A DNA stretch of 64,000 bases. Origin: Streptomyces sp. NBC_01451. Lineage in GTDB: Bacteria; Actinomycetota; Actinomycetes; Streptomycetales; Streptomycetaceae. The translations under genes were made by a program, and so were the position numbers. Shown here in pieces: positions 43,660 through 51,517 of the stretch. Each line of letters opens with the position of its first letter. Positions within the stretch are counted from its first letter, which is position 1. The notes below the pieces were generated by a model, which was given only the letters and a program-made list of their open reading frames with translations, was not told where the DNA came from and made no database searches. The stretch is from assembly GCF_036227485.1 (NCBI RefSeq), contig NZ_CP109479.1:7068001-7132000 (forward strand), in the 5' to 3' direction.

Positions 43660-45051
43660 ATGCCCGAGCGTGGCCAAACCACGCGGGACGGGAAGCGTCC
43701 CCGGACGGAGACAGCGGCGGAGACAGCAACAGAGACAACGGCAGCGGCAGCGGCAACAGAGACGGGGGCAGCGGCAGAGACAGAGACGGAGACAGGGGTA
43801 CGGAAAGAAGTACCCGGCTCCGCCCGCTCGCTGCGCCGCACCGGTCTGCTCGTCACCTTCGTCCTCGGTGGGCTGACGGCGACGCCCCCGCTGGCGATGG
43901 ACATGTACCTCCCGTCCCTCCCCGAGGTGACGACCTCCCTGCACGCGCCCGCCGCGAGCGTCCAGCTGACCCTGACCGCCTGTCTGGCGGGCATGGCTCT
44001 CGGGCAGCTCCTGATCGGCCCGATGAGCGACCGCTGGGGCCGCAGGCGCCCCCTCCTGGCGGGCCTGGCGGTGTACGTCGTGGCCACCGTCCTGTGCGGC
44101 CTCGCGCCCAGCCTGGAGTTCCTGGTCGCCTTCCGGCTGGTCCAGGGGCTGGCGGGCTCGGCCGGGATAGTCATCGCCAGGGCGGTCGTACGGGACCTGT
44201 ACGACGGCGTGGCCATGGCCCGCTTCTTCTCCACCCTCATGCTGATCTCGGGGGTCGCCCCGATCATCGCGCCGCTCATCGGCGGCCAGATCCTGCGCGT
44301 GACGGACTGGCGGGGCGTGTTCGCCGTCCTCACGGTGGTGGGGATCGTCCTCGCCGTGCTGGTCTGGTTCCGCCTCCCCGAGACCCTCGACCCGGCCGAC
44401 CGCCACGGCGGCGGAGTCGGCGAGGCGCTGCACTCCATGCGTGTCCTCCTCGCGGACCGGGTCTTCACCGGGTACGTCCTCGCGGGCGGCTTCGCCTTCG
44501 CCGCCCTGTTCGCGTACATCGCCGCGTCCCCCTTCGTGATCCAGGAGATCTACGGCGCCTCCCCGCAGACGTTCAGCCTGCTGTTCGGCGTCAACTCGGT
44601 CGGGCTGGTGATCGTCGGCCAGATCAACGGCAAGGTGCTGGTCGGCCGGGTGTCGATGGACAAGGTGCTGGCACTGGGCCTGGCGGTCATCACCCTCGCG
44701 GCGACGGCCCTGCTGCTGATGGCGACGGGAGTGTTCGGCGAGGCGGGCCTGTTCCCGGTGGCCGCCGCGCTCTTCGTCCTGATGTCGGCGATGGGCCTGG
44801 CGATGCCCAACACCCAGACCCTCGCCCTGATGCGTACGCGCCACTCGGCAGGCGCCGCGTCCGCCCTCCTGGGCACCACCTCCTTCCTGATCGGCGCGGT
44901 CGCCTCCCCCCTGGTGGGCATCGCGGGCGAGGACACCGCCGTCCCGATGGCGGTCGTCCAACTGGTGGCCGCACTGGTGTCGGTCGGCTGCTTCGTGGGA
45001 CTGTGCCGTCCTTGGAACAGACGTACGACCCTGGAGGGGGCGGAGAGCTGA
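43660..45051 (+). CDS. Bcr/CflA family MFS drug exporter
   Basis: 463 residues from ATG 43660 behind GGGAGGG. A cytoplasmic N-terminus of about 60 residues is almost entirely Glu/Thr/Ala repeats (ETAAETATETTAAAAATE). Twelve transmembrane helices follow. The Bcr/CflA signatures are TPPLAMDMYLPSLPEV near 82 and motif A GPMSDRWGRRRPLL near 120, then RLVQGLAGSAGIVIARAVVRDLYD. Family members export bicyclomycin, chloramphenicol-type drugs and sulfonamides. The stop overlaps the beginning of the serine hydrolase frame, so the two may be coupled. Confidence 0.88.
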   Translation: MPERGQTTRDGKRPRTETAAETATETTAAAAATETGAAAETETETGVRKEVPGSARSLRRTGLLVTFVLGGLTATPPLAMDMYLPSLPEVTTSLHAPAASVQLTLTACLAGMALGQLLIGPMSDRWGRRRPLLAGLAVYVVATVLCGLAPSLEFLVAFRLVQGLAGSAGIVIARAVVRDLYDGVAMARFFSTLMLISGVAPIIAPLIGGQILRVTDWRGVFAVLTVVGIVLAVLVWFRLPETLDPADRHGGGVGEALHSMRVLLADRVFTGYVLAGGFAFAALFAYIAASPFVIQEIYGASPQTFSLLFGVNSVGLVIVGQINGKVLVGRVSMDKVLALGLAVITLAATALLLMATGVFGEAGLFPVAAALFVLMSAMGLAMPNTQTLALMRTRHSAGAASALLGTTSFLIGAVASPLVGIAGEDTAVPMAVVQLVAALVSVGCFVGLCRPWNRRTTLEGAES

Positions 45052-46190
45052 GCGCCGTACCGAGACTGCGCGTCGACACCCCGCAACGGGCCGGCCTCGA
45101 TCCCGAGGAGATGCGTCACCTCGTACGAGAGGTACGTGCCCTCACGACCGGCGAGCGCCCCTGGGCCCCGGCCGCGGTCGTGATCGTCGGGCGCGGTCCG
45201 GTGGTCGCGGTGGAGGCCGCGGCGGGCTGGGCCGTGCGCTACGCGTCGTACGACGAGCGCACGGACACGGGAGTGGAACTCCCGGCGGCGGCACGCGTCC
45301 CGGCAACGATGTCGACCCCCTTCGACCTCGCCTCCCTCACGAAGCTGTTCACGGCGGTGACGGCGGTGCAGCAACTGGAGCGCGGCACACTGGACATGGA
45401 CGCCCGGGTGGCCGCGTACCTGCCGGACTTCACGGCGGCGGCCCAACACGGCATCACCGTACGGCAGTTGCTCACCCACACCTCGGGCCTGCGCCCCGAA
45501 CTCCCGCTGTACGACTGCCCGGACGACGCGGCCCGCCGAGCGCTGCTACGGGCGGAGGCGCCGTCGTCCCCACCGGGCCACCACCTCTACTCCGACCTGA
45601 ACATGCTGCTCCTCCAGTACGTCCTGGAGCGCGTCACGGGACGCACCCTGGACGTCCTGATCCACGACGGCATCACCCGCCCCCTCGGCATGACGGCGAC
45701 CGACTTCGGCCCCTGCCCCGACGCGGCGGCGACCGAGGACCAGCGCAGACCGTGGGCCAAGGCGGAGCGGGGCATGGTGCGGGGCGAGGTCCACGACGAG
45801 AACGCGTGGGCGCTGGGCGGAGTCGCGGGCCATGCGGGCCTGTTCTCGACGGCCCACGACCTGGCCGTCTTCTGCCGCTGCCTGCTGGCGGGCGGCGCCT
45901 ACGGCACGGCCCGCATCCTGGGCCCGGACCACGTCGAACTGCTGCTGACCCCGCCGGGCCTGGGCTTCGCCGTCGACCAGCCCTGGTTCATGGGCGAGCT
46001 GGCGGGGAGAGGAGCCGCCGGCCACACCGGCTTCACGGGCACCTCCCTCGTCCTGGACCGGGCCACGGACACCTTCGTCGTACTGCTGACGAACGCGGTC
46101 CATCCGAAACGGAGTTGGGGACGCGTGGGGAACGGGCCCCGGGTGAGGGCGGGGGACCGGGTGGCTCGGGCGGTGCGGGGCGGCGGATGA
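45048..46190 (+). CDS. Serine hydrolase (beta-lactamase/class C-like)
   Basis: About 380 residues. SxxK is SLTK near residue 98, the YxN-like motif is YSDLN near 183, and HTG (HTGFTG) lies near 325, all in correct order for class C beta-lactamase/DD-peptidase fold enzymes. No signal peptide is visible, so a cytoplasmic esterase-type activity is likely. The start is uncertain: CTG 45048 overlaps the exporter stop and follows GGAGGGGGCGG, while GTG 45003 or TTG 45012 would lie within the exporter gene. I favour a coupled start near 45048. Confidence 0.82.
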   Translation: MSAVPRLRVDTPQRAGLDPEEMRHLVREVRALTTGERPWAPAAVVIVGRGPVVAVEAAAGWAVRYASYDERTDTGVELPAAARVPATMSTPFDLASLTKLFTAVTAVQQLERGTLDMDARVAAYLPDFTAAAQHGITVRQLLTHTSGLRPELPLYDCPDDAARRALLRAEAPSSPPGHHLYSDLNMLLLQYVLERVTGRTLDVLIHDGITRPLGMTATDFGPCPDAAATEDQRRPWAKAERGMVRGEVHDENAWALGGVAGHAGLFSTAHDLAVFCRCLLAGGAYGTARILGPDHVELLLTPPGLGFAVDQPWFMGELAGRGAAGHTGFTGTSLVLDRATDTFVVLLTNAVHPKRSWGRVGNGPRVRAGDRVARAVRGGG

Positions 46191-46211
46191 GGCGACCGTC
46201 GTGTCGGTCGG

Positions 46212-46943
46212 TCACCGGGGCGGCCGTCGGGCGAGGAACACGAACTCCCGCCCGGGACGGTCGGGTGCGTCGCGTACGGCGGTCACCTCGTACCCCTGCT
46301 CTCGCAACTCCGCCTCGATCTCGGCCCGTTCGCGGAAGCGCAGGGTGGAGTGCGAGGTCAGCGTCGCGCCGTCCTCGGCGAACACGAAGGTCCAACGGAA
46401 GCTGACGAGCGGCGGTCTGACGCCGACGAGTTCGACCCAGCTCTCGACGGCGCCGACACCGGGGATCTCCGTCACCCGGTACGAGGACTCACGCTTCCAC
46501 TGCTCCCAGGCCCGCTGCGACGGGTCCCGGGTCTCGAAGACGAGGTGACCGCCGGGCCGGAGGGCGGCGTGGGCGCCGCGCAGGGTGCGCCGCCAGACGA
46601 GTGGATCGGTGATCTCCTGGGCCGCGTTGGCGGTCATCGTCGCGAGGTCCACCTGGAGGGGCGGCAGAGCGGTCGCGTCGCCGTGGATCCAACGGACGCG
46701 ATCGGCACCGGACTTGGCGCGGGCGACGTCGAGTGACGCCAGGGCCGGGTCGACACCGACCACGTCGATCCCCCGGCGCGCGAGCAGAAGGGCGAAGACA
46801 CCGGTGCCGCAGCCGATGTCGAGGACGCGGCGGGCCCCGAACTCCGTCGTCATGTCGACATACGCGTCCAGGTCGCCGCGATCGGGGTCGAGCGGGTCGT
46901 AGATCGCCGCGAGGCGAGGGTGCTGGAAGCATTCGTCGGGCAT
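46212..46943 (-). CDS. Class I SAM-dependent methyltransferase
   Basis: 243 residues from ATG 46943. Motif I is VLDIGCGTGVFALLLA near 40-55, followed by VVGVDPALASLDVA and GGHLVFETRDPSQRAWEQW. The UbiE/Methyltransf_25 type fits small-molecule methylation. The N-terminal CFQHPRLAAIYDPLDPDRGDLDAYV is typical of a Streptomyces group of unknown substrate. It is convergent with the serine hydrolase, with a 21-base gap. Confidence 0.85.
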   Translation of the reverse strand: MPDECFQHPRLAAIYDPLDPDRGDLDAYVDMTTEFGARRVLDIGCGTGVFALLLARRGIDVVGVDPALASLDVARAKSGADRVRWIHGDATALPPLQVDLATMTANAAQEITDPLVWRRTLRGAHAALRPGGHLVFETRDPSQRAWEQWKRESSYRVTEIPGVGAVESWVELVGVRPPLVSFRWTFVFAEDGATLTSHSTLRFRERAEIEAELREQGYEVTAVRDAPDRPGREFVFLARRPPR

Positions 46944-47060
46944 GGCGGCGACCGTATCGGGGCCCGGGGTGTGCGAGCCTCCGTATTACGGCCACTGGGG
47001 GAGAGCGCGCTGATCTCGGTCCTGACCATCGATCTCGCTCATGGCCACCGATCTCGGTCA

Positions 47061-47130
47061 GGAGCACCGCTCGCATCCGTGAGCGCTGCTCCTTGGCGTG
47101 ACCACTGCTCGTATGCGTGAGCGCTGCTCC
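47061..47130. repeat. Palindromic direct repeats upstream of the Rsm22-like gene
   Basis: CGTGAGCGCTGCTCC occurs at 47078-47092 and 47116-47130 (38-bp period; flanking bases also similar). GGAGCACCGCTC (47061-47072) can pair with the first copy (11 of 12 bases). The core GAGCGCTGCTC is itself nearly palindromic and resembles the elements at 42872, 42930 and 47638. Confidence 0.65.
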
Positions 47131-47169
47131 GCCGCGAGACCACCGCTCTGATGGTCTCCGCCCCGTCTC

Positions 47170-47184
47170 TAGAATGACCTGGTG
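47170..47184 (+). promoter_or_regulatory. -10 element implying a leaderless transcript
   Basis: TAGAAT (47170-47175) is an excellent actinobacterial -10 hexamer. The GTG start of the Rsm22-like gene begins six bases after it (47182), so transcription should start at or next to the start codon. No ribosome site precedes the GTG. The -35 region is weak. Confidence 0.6.
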
Positions 47185-48177
47185 AACACCCCTGTCTCCC
47201 CAGCCGACGCGCTACGCGCCTCCCTCGCCGGTCTGCTCGGCGGGCTGCCGCCGAAGGCCGCCGCGCAGGCGGTCGAGCGGCTGATCGCCAACTATCGGGG
47301 GCGGACCCCGACCGACGCGCCCGTGCTGCGGGACCGGTCCGACGTGGCCGCGTACGCCGCCTACCGGATGCCGGCCACCTTCGAGGCGGTGTGCTCGGCG
47401 CTGGACGCCTTCGCCGACGCGGCGTCCGGCTGGGTGCCCGGCAGCCATGTCGACGTCGGGGGCGGGACGGGCGCCGCGACCTGGGCTGTCAACGCCGTGT
47501 GGGAGGGCGTCCGGCCCGTCACCGTGCTCGACTGGGCCGAGCCGGCGCTCGCTCTCGGGCGGGAGATCGCCGCCGCCAACCCGGAGTTGAAGGGTGTGGA
47601 GTGGCAGCGCTCTCGTATCGGAGCGGCGCTCAAAATCGAGAGCACTGATCTCGTCACCATCTCCTACGTCCTCGGCGAGCTGACCGCCGCCGACCGCACC
47701 TCCGTGGTCGACGCGGCGGCCGGTGCCGCTCAGGCCGTGGTCGTCATCGAACCCGGCACCCCCGACGGCTACCTCCGCGTCATCGAGGCCCGCGAGCAGC
47801 TCCTGCGGGCCGGCTTCCACATCGCCGCCCCCTGCCCGCACAGCGGGGCCTGCCCGATCGTCCCCGGCGAGGACTGGTGCCACTTCTCCGCCCGGGTCAG
47901 CCGTTCCTCCCTCCACCGCAAGGTGAAGGGCGGCTCCCTCCCGTACGAGGACGAGAAGTTCAGCTACGTCGCGGCCACCCGCTTCCCGGTGACCCCGGCG
48001 CCCGCCCGGGTCGTGCGCAGGCCGCAGATCCGCAAGGGCCAGGTCCTCCTGGACCTGTGCGAGACGGCCCCCTCGCTCCGCCGGGAAACGGTCACGAAGC
48101 GGCACGGCGTTCTCTATCGGGCGGCCCGGGACGCGGACTGGGGGGATGCCTGGCCGCCGGGGGAGGGCGGGAACTAA
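47182..48177 (+). CDS. Rsm22-family (METTL17-like) ribosomal small subunit methyltransferase
   Basis: 331 residues from GTG 47182, probably leaderless. The SAM-binding motif is VDVGGGTGAATWAV near 90. The family-specific cysteines are present: CPHSGACPIVPGEDWCHF near 213-230, which in mitochondrial METTL17/Rsm22 bind an iron-sulfur cluster. KFSYVAATR follows near 255. These proteins act in small-subunit ribosome maturation; bacterial members are poorly studied. A stretch at 47605-47655 within the gene has unusually AT-rich codons and a GAGAGCACTGATCTC palindrome-like element. Confidence 0.85.
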   Translation: MNTPVSPADALRASLAGLLGGLPPKAAAQAVERLIANYRGRTPTDAPVLRDRSDVAAYAAYRMPATFEAVCSALDAFADAASGWVPGSHVDVGGGTGAATWAVNAVWEGVRPVTVLDWAEPALALGREIAAANPELKGVEWQRSRIGAALKIESTDLVTISYVLGELTAADRTSVVDAAAGAAQAVVVIEPGTPDGYLRVIEAREQLLRAGFHIAAPCPHSGACPIVPGEDWCHFSARVSRSSLHRKVKGGSLPYEDEKFSYVAATRFPVTPAPARVVRRPQIRKGQVLLDLCETAPSLRRETVTKRHGVLYRAARDADWGDAWPPGEGGN

Positions 48178-48265
48178 ACCTCGTCGGGGCGATCAAGTGA
48201 GCGCTTCGTACCAGATATTGCATGAGCCGGCGGCAAGAGGGTGTGCTCTCGAACCGGTAACTCGT

Positions 48266-48299
48266 CGCGTGAACGATCGGTCACGCGCGGCGCTAGGGT
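48266..48299 (+). promoter_or_regulatory. Operator-like inverted repeat beside a -10 hexamer
   Basis: CGCGTGA (48266-48272) and TCACGCG (48281-48287) flank the eight-base centre ACGATCGG. TAGGGT (48294-48299), a plausible -10 element, follows. The inverted repeat covers the expected -35 zone, so a repressor is plausible. The first downstream ORF begins at 48351. Confidence 0.5.
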
Positions 48300-48350
48300 C
48301 TTCCGCCACGACTACGGCGCCCGCGCGTCGGAAGGCACGGCAGGGGCACG

Positions 48351-48506
48351 ATGCCCGTCTCCTTCTCCGTCTCGACCATCGAGTTGACCGACGGCACCAC
48401 CATCAGCCCGCCCGTCAACGGCATGACCCTGTTCGTCCTTCCCGAATGCGCAGAATGCGCGACCAACGCTGCGGGGTGGTCCTCATGCGGGCAGCGCAGT
48501 GCATGA
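48351..48506 (+). CDS. 51-residue cysteine-containing ORF coupled to a DUF397 gene
   Basis: ATG 48351 follows CAGGGGCACG; the TGA at 48504-48506 overlaps the ATG of the DUF397 gene (ATGA). The product begins PVSFSVSTIELTDGTTISPP and ends with PECAECATNAAGWSSCGQRSA, giving a CxxC and one further Cys. I do not recognise the family. The tight coupling and a promoter-like sequence upstream argue that it is expressed. It takes the place normally held by an XRE/DUF5753 regulator. Confidence 0.5.
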   Translation: MPVSFSVSTIELTDGTTISPPVNGMTLFVLPECAECATNAAGWSSCGQRSA

Positions 48507-48790
48507 ACCGCCCCGGTTCGACCGAATCCCCGCGTTGGTTCACCTCTTGGTACAGCAACAACGGCGCCGCTTGCGTGACCGTCGCCGCAAACCTCGCCGC
48601 CTCGCGTGGCATGGTCCCCGTCCGGGACTCCAGGAACCCGAGCGGCCCGGTTCTGGGCTTCCCCGCCGACGCGTTCTCGTCCTGCGTCGAGGGCGTCAAG
48701 GCCGGAGAGTTCGGCGCCGTCCGACCGACTGGCTCCGTAGACACCGCTCAGCGGCGAAAGCTCCGCCGCCGTCAATTCCCTGGGCCGTGA
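48503..48790 (+). CDS. DUF397 domain protein
   Basis: 95 residues from ATG 48503. The DUF397 core is intact: WFTSWYSNNGAACVTVAANL, then VPVRDSRNP, GFPADAFSSCVEGVKAGEFG. The usual protein stops just after the last motif; here it continues for about 25 basic residues (RRKLRRRQ), which may be read-through of a lost stop. DUF397 proteins partner XRE-type regulators in Streptomyces (BldB-related context), possibly as antitoxin-like pairs. No XRE gene is adjacent here. Confidence 0.8.
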   Translation: MNRPGSTESPRWFTSWYSNNGAACVTVAANLAASRGMVPVRDSRNPSGPVLGFPADAFSSCVEGVKAGEFGAVRPTGSVDTAQRRKLRRRQFPGP

Positions 48791-48806
48791 CAGCAGGGCG
48801 GTGTCG

Positions 48807-49838
48807 TTACGTCGGCCGTGTTCCGTTGTGGGCCCCGGTCGTGGGACGGGGCGGCTCGTCGTCCGGTCGGCGTCCTTCCAGCAGGGCCTGGCCGAGCGGG
48901 GTCAGCGTGTGCCACACGGTGTTCTTCACCCGCTGGCTGATGATCAGGTTCGCGTCCCGCATGGTCGCGGTGTGTTCGCTCGCCGAGGCGGTCGAGATGC
49001 TCAGCCGCCGGGCGAGCTCCCCTCCTGTGGTGCCGTCGGACGCCGCGATCTCCTCCAGGACCGCCGCGCGGGTACGTCCTAAAAGGCGTCCCAGAGCGGT
49101 CGGCCGCGGTGTCCCGGAGTCGTCCGTGAGCAGCTGGAGGCTTCGGTTGGCGGGGTACACCAGGACCGGGTTCAGCTCACCGTCTCGGAGCGTGATGGGG
49201 CGGCCCCAGCAGAAGTACGAGGGGATCAGGAGCAGTCCCCGGCCGTTCAGGACCAGATCCTGACGTACCGGGTAGTCCACCCTGAGCACCGGCGGCTCCC
49301 AGCGGGCCAGCGGATGGATGCTGCTCAGCAGCCGTTCGACGCCGCCGTCCAGGAGGTCGCGCGCCCGCAGGGCCCGTTCGCCCTCGATCACTGTGCGGAT
49401 GCGGTGCCATGGGCGGCCGAGTACTCGCTGGTGGTAGCGGCGTATGGCGCCGCCGAGCCCGCGCATCGTCTCCGGCTCGCCCTGGGCCAGCCGACGTATC
49501 CATGGGGTTGCCTGGCGCCGGGCGGGCAGCAGGGCCAGTTCGCTGCGCAGCCGGGTGCGATCGACGCTCGTTATGGCGTCGACGGCGGACTCCAGGGTGG
49601 TGCCCGCGCCCGGCGTCAGGAAGTCGGGCGAGTAGCCACGCGGTGGCGCTAGCCGGCGCAGCAGGGAGATCGACGGGTCGAGCGGGTCGGGGACCGTGGC
49701 CCGCCAGGGCCCGAACACGATGTGGTCCGGTGAGCCGCCGAGCGCGTGCAGGCTCAGCAGCGTCTCCCAGGCCGGATCCGGCGCCGGGGCAAGGCGGACC
49801 CGCCCCAGATCCTCAGCAGAGAAGTAGATGTTCAGCAC
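48807..49838 (-). CDS. Winged-helix (ArsR-like) transcriptional regulator
   Basis: 343 residues from GTG 49838. The N-terminal 240 residues are the family-specific domain of large actinobacterial ArsR-type regulators (LNIYFSAEDLGRVRLAPAPDPAWETLLSLH start). The C-terminus has a winged HTH (AAVLEEIAASDGTTGGELARRLSISTASASEHTATMRDANLI, about residues 270-312). The ligand and targets are unknown. It is divergent from the wall-cassette operon at 50028 and could control it. The 189-bp intergenic region has no obvious operator. Confidence 0.83.
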   Translation of the reverse strand: MLNIYFSAEDLGRVRLAPAPDPAWETLLSLHALGGSPDHIVFGPWRATVPDPLDPSISLLRRLAPPRGYSPDFLTPGAGTTLESAVDAITSVDRTRLRSELALLPARRQATPWIRRLAQGEPETMRGLGGAIRRYHQRVLGRPWHRIRTVIEGERALRARDLLDGGVERLLSSIHPLARWEPPVLRVDYPVRQDLVLNGRGLLLIPSYFCWGRPITLRDGELNPVLVYPANRSLQLLTDDSGTPRPTALGRLLGRTRAAVLEEIAASDGTTGGELARRLSISTASASEHTATMRDANLIISQRVKNTVWHTLTPLGQALLEGRRPDDEPPRPTTGAHNGTRPT

Positions 49839-50027
49839 AGGCAGAGCCCCCCCGAGGCGACTGGTTGTTCAGTAAGAGTGCGGCGCGGGTGCGAACAGTT
49901 GCACCGTCGCGTTCACAAGGGTCCTGTGAGCCCGCTCTTTCGGCTGAGACCGAAAGTGAATGCGCCGCGAGAGTCCCCCGGACAGCCTGAAGGCGACCGA
50001 TCGACGTACGGGTAGGGGGGAGACCTG

Positions 50028-50984
50028 GTGCGCGGATCTGCCGTGCTGTCACTGATTCCACTGCTGTTGCTCGCGACGCTCACCGCCTGTGGACCGGGTG
50101 GCGCGACCGAGCCGCCCGGGCTCGCAGCCCCTGACGCGGCGCTCCCGCGGCAGGCGACCACCGGTGAGCTGGCGACGCTGAGCCTGGCCGAGGACATCCT
50201 GGAGCGGCGTTGCATGGCCCGCGCCGGGTTCCGCCTGCCGACGGCACCCGAGCCGGCCCGGACCGGTACCGAGCCGCCACCGATGGCGCTCGTCCTCGCC
50301 GACGTGCCGTGGGCCCGCGAACACGGCTACGGCTCCCGCGTCCGTACTCCCGGGGAGACCGCCCGACTGCGGGCGAACGACCCGGTCGGGGACTACCTGC
50401 GCGCGCTGACGCCGCAGCGGCGCGCCGAGGCACTGCGCGCCTGGCAGGGCGGCGGCGTGGACACCGTCGAGGTCACCCTGCCGGGCGGCGCCACGACAGG
50501 GCGCAGCACCCGGGGGTGCACCAGCGAGGCTCGCGGAGAGCTGTACGGCGACTTCCGCACCTGGTTCGGCGCGGACGCCGTGGACCGCGGTGTCACGGCG
50601 CTGGCCATGAGCCGGGCGCAGACGGACCCGGCGTACACGAAGGCGCTGCGCCGCTGGTCGGACTGTGTGGCCGCGCGCGGACTGCCCCACGAGTCGCCGG
50701 GGGCCCTGCGGGCCGCGCTGGGCGACTCGGCGCCCGCGGCCAAGGAGGTCGAGTACGCCGTCGCGGAGGCGTCCTGTGCGGTGGGCTCCGGCCTGGCGGC
50801 GGTCGCGGGGGATGTCGAGGAACGGCATCTCGCAGAGGTGCGCGAGCGGTATCGCGCCGATGTGACCAACGCCCGGCGTATGCGGCTCGCCGCACTGCCG
50901 AAGGCGGAGCGGATCGTCCGCGACGAAGACCCGTCGCGGCACAACACCCAGAAGGACAACACCCAGAAGAGAGGCACGAGATGA
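50028..50984 (+). CDS. Secreted lipoprotein, unknown family
   Basis: 318 residues from GTG 50028 behind GGGGGGAG. Signal peptide with lipobox LTAC at about residues 18-21 (SLIPLLLLATLTACGPG). The mature part is helical, with four further Cys spaced through it (RRCMARAGF, RGCTSEA, SDCVAARG, ASCAVGSG), probably two disulfides. The C-terminus is charged and includes a repeated NTQK. No known domain. The stop overlaps the next start (ATGA), placing it first in a four-gene wall-targeting operon. Confidence 0.8.
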   Translation: MRGSAVLSLIPLLLLATLTACGPGGATEPPGLAAPDAALPRQATTGELATLSLAEDILERRCMARAGFRLPTAPEPARTGTEPPPMALVLADVPWAREHGYGSRVRTPGETARLRANDPVGDYLRALTPQRRAEALRAWQGGGVDTVEVTLPGGATTGRSTRGCTSEARGELYGDFRTWFGADAVDRGVTALAMSRAQTDPAYTKALRRWSDCVAARGLPHESPGALRAALGDSAPAAKEVEYAVAEASCAVGSGLAAVAGDVEERHLAEVRERYRADVTNARRMRLAALPKAERIVRDEDPSRHNTQKDNTQKRGTR

Positions 50985-51502
50985 AGCAATTCGTACGGAG
51001 CGTCCTGGCAACGGCGGCGGTGGTCGGGCTGGTCGCCGGAGCGGCACCCGCCATGGCCGCCTCGGACGCGCGACCGTCCGTGACGGCGGTCGGCGCCCCG
51101 ACTCCGGTAAGGGCCGGCGCCGACCTCAGCGCGCTGGCCGCGGCGGACGGCGCCGACGGCTACCTCTACGCCTACGACCTGCCCAACTTCCAGGGGGACT
51201 GGTGCCGTTGGGACGGCGACGACGAGTGGTGGGGCAATGACTGCGGCAACTTCAACGACCGTGCCACGTCCGTGTGGAACAACGGGTTCCCCGGCCTGTT
51301 CAGCGAGGTCGCGCTCCGCCGTGACGTGAACCCCAGCACGAACCAGTCGTCGTTCTGCATCGAGGCGGGCAACTACTACGCCGATCTGTCGCTGGGCTAC
51401 GAGAGATTCCTCGACGGCGGCTGGGCGGACAACGCGATCAGCGGGCACCGATGGTTCACCGACTACGAGGACTACGCCCACGACCCGCACTACGCCTGCT
51501 GA
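50981..51502 (+). CDS. Secreted I36/beta-gamma-crystallin-like protein
   Basis: 173 residues. A Sec signal peptide ends near AMAA (residue 27). The mature part contains YLYAYDLPNFQGDWCRW and, near residue 88, NDRATSVWN, which fits the crystallin calcium-clamp pattern N/D-N/D-x-x-S/T-S. Four cysteines are visible, including the C-terminal one. Peptidase inhibitor family I36 (Streptomyces metalloproteinase inhibitor) shares this fold. In this operon it could protect against or modulate the neighbouring hydrolases. It is coupled to the lipoprotein gene and ends 15 bases before the lysin gene. Confidence 0.78.
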   Translation: MKQFVRSVLATAAVVGLVAGAAPAMAASDARPSVTAVGAPTPVRAGADLSALAAADGADGYLYAYDLPNFQGDWCRWDGDDEWWGNDCGNFNDRATSVWNNGFPGLFSEVALRRDVNPSTNQSSFCIEAGNYYADLSLGYERFLDGGWADNAISGHRWFTDYEDYAHDPHYAC

Positions 51503-51517
51503 CCGGAGGGAGGAATC

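Noticed and set aside
45003..45048. GTG 45003 or TTG 45012 as start of the serine hydrolase
   Set aside because: Both lie inside the exporter gene without a ribosome site; the GGAGGGGG just before 45048 fits a coupled start better, though CTG is rare and this remains open.
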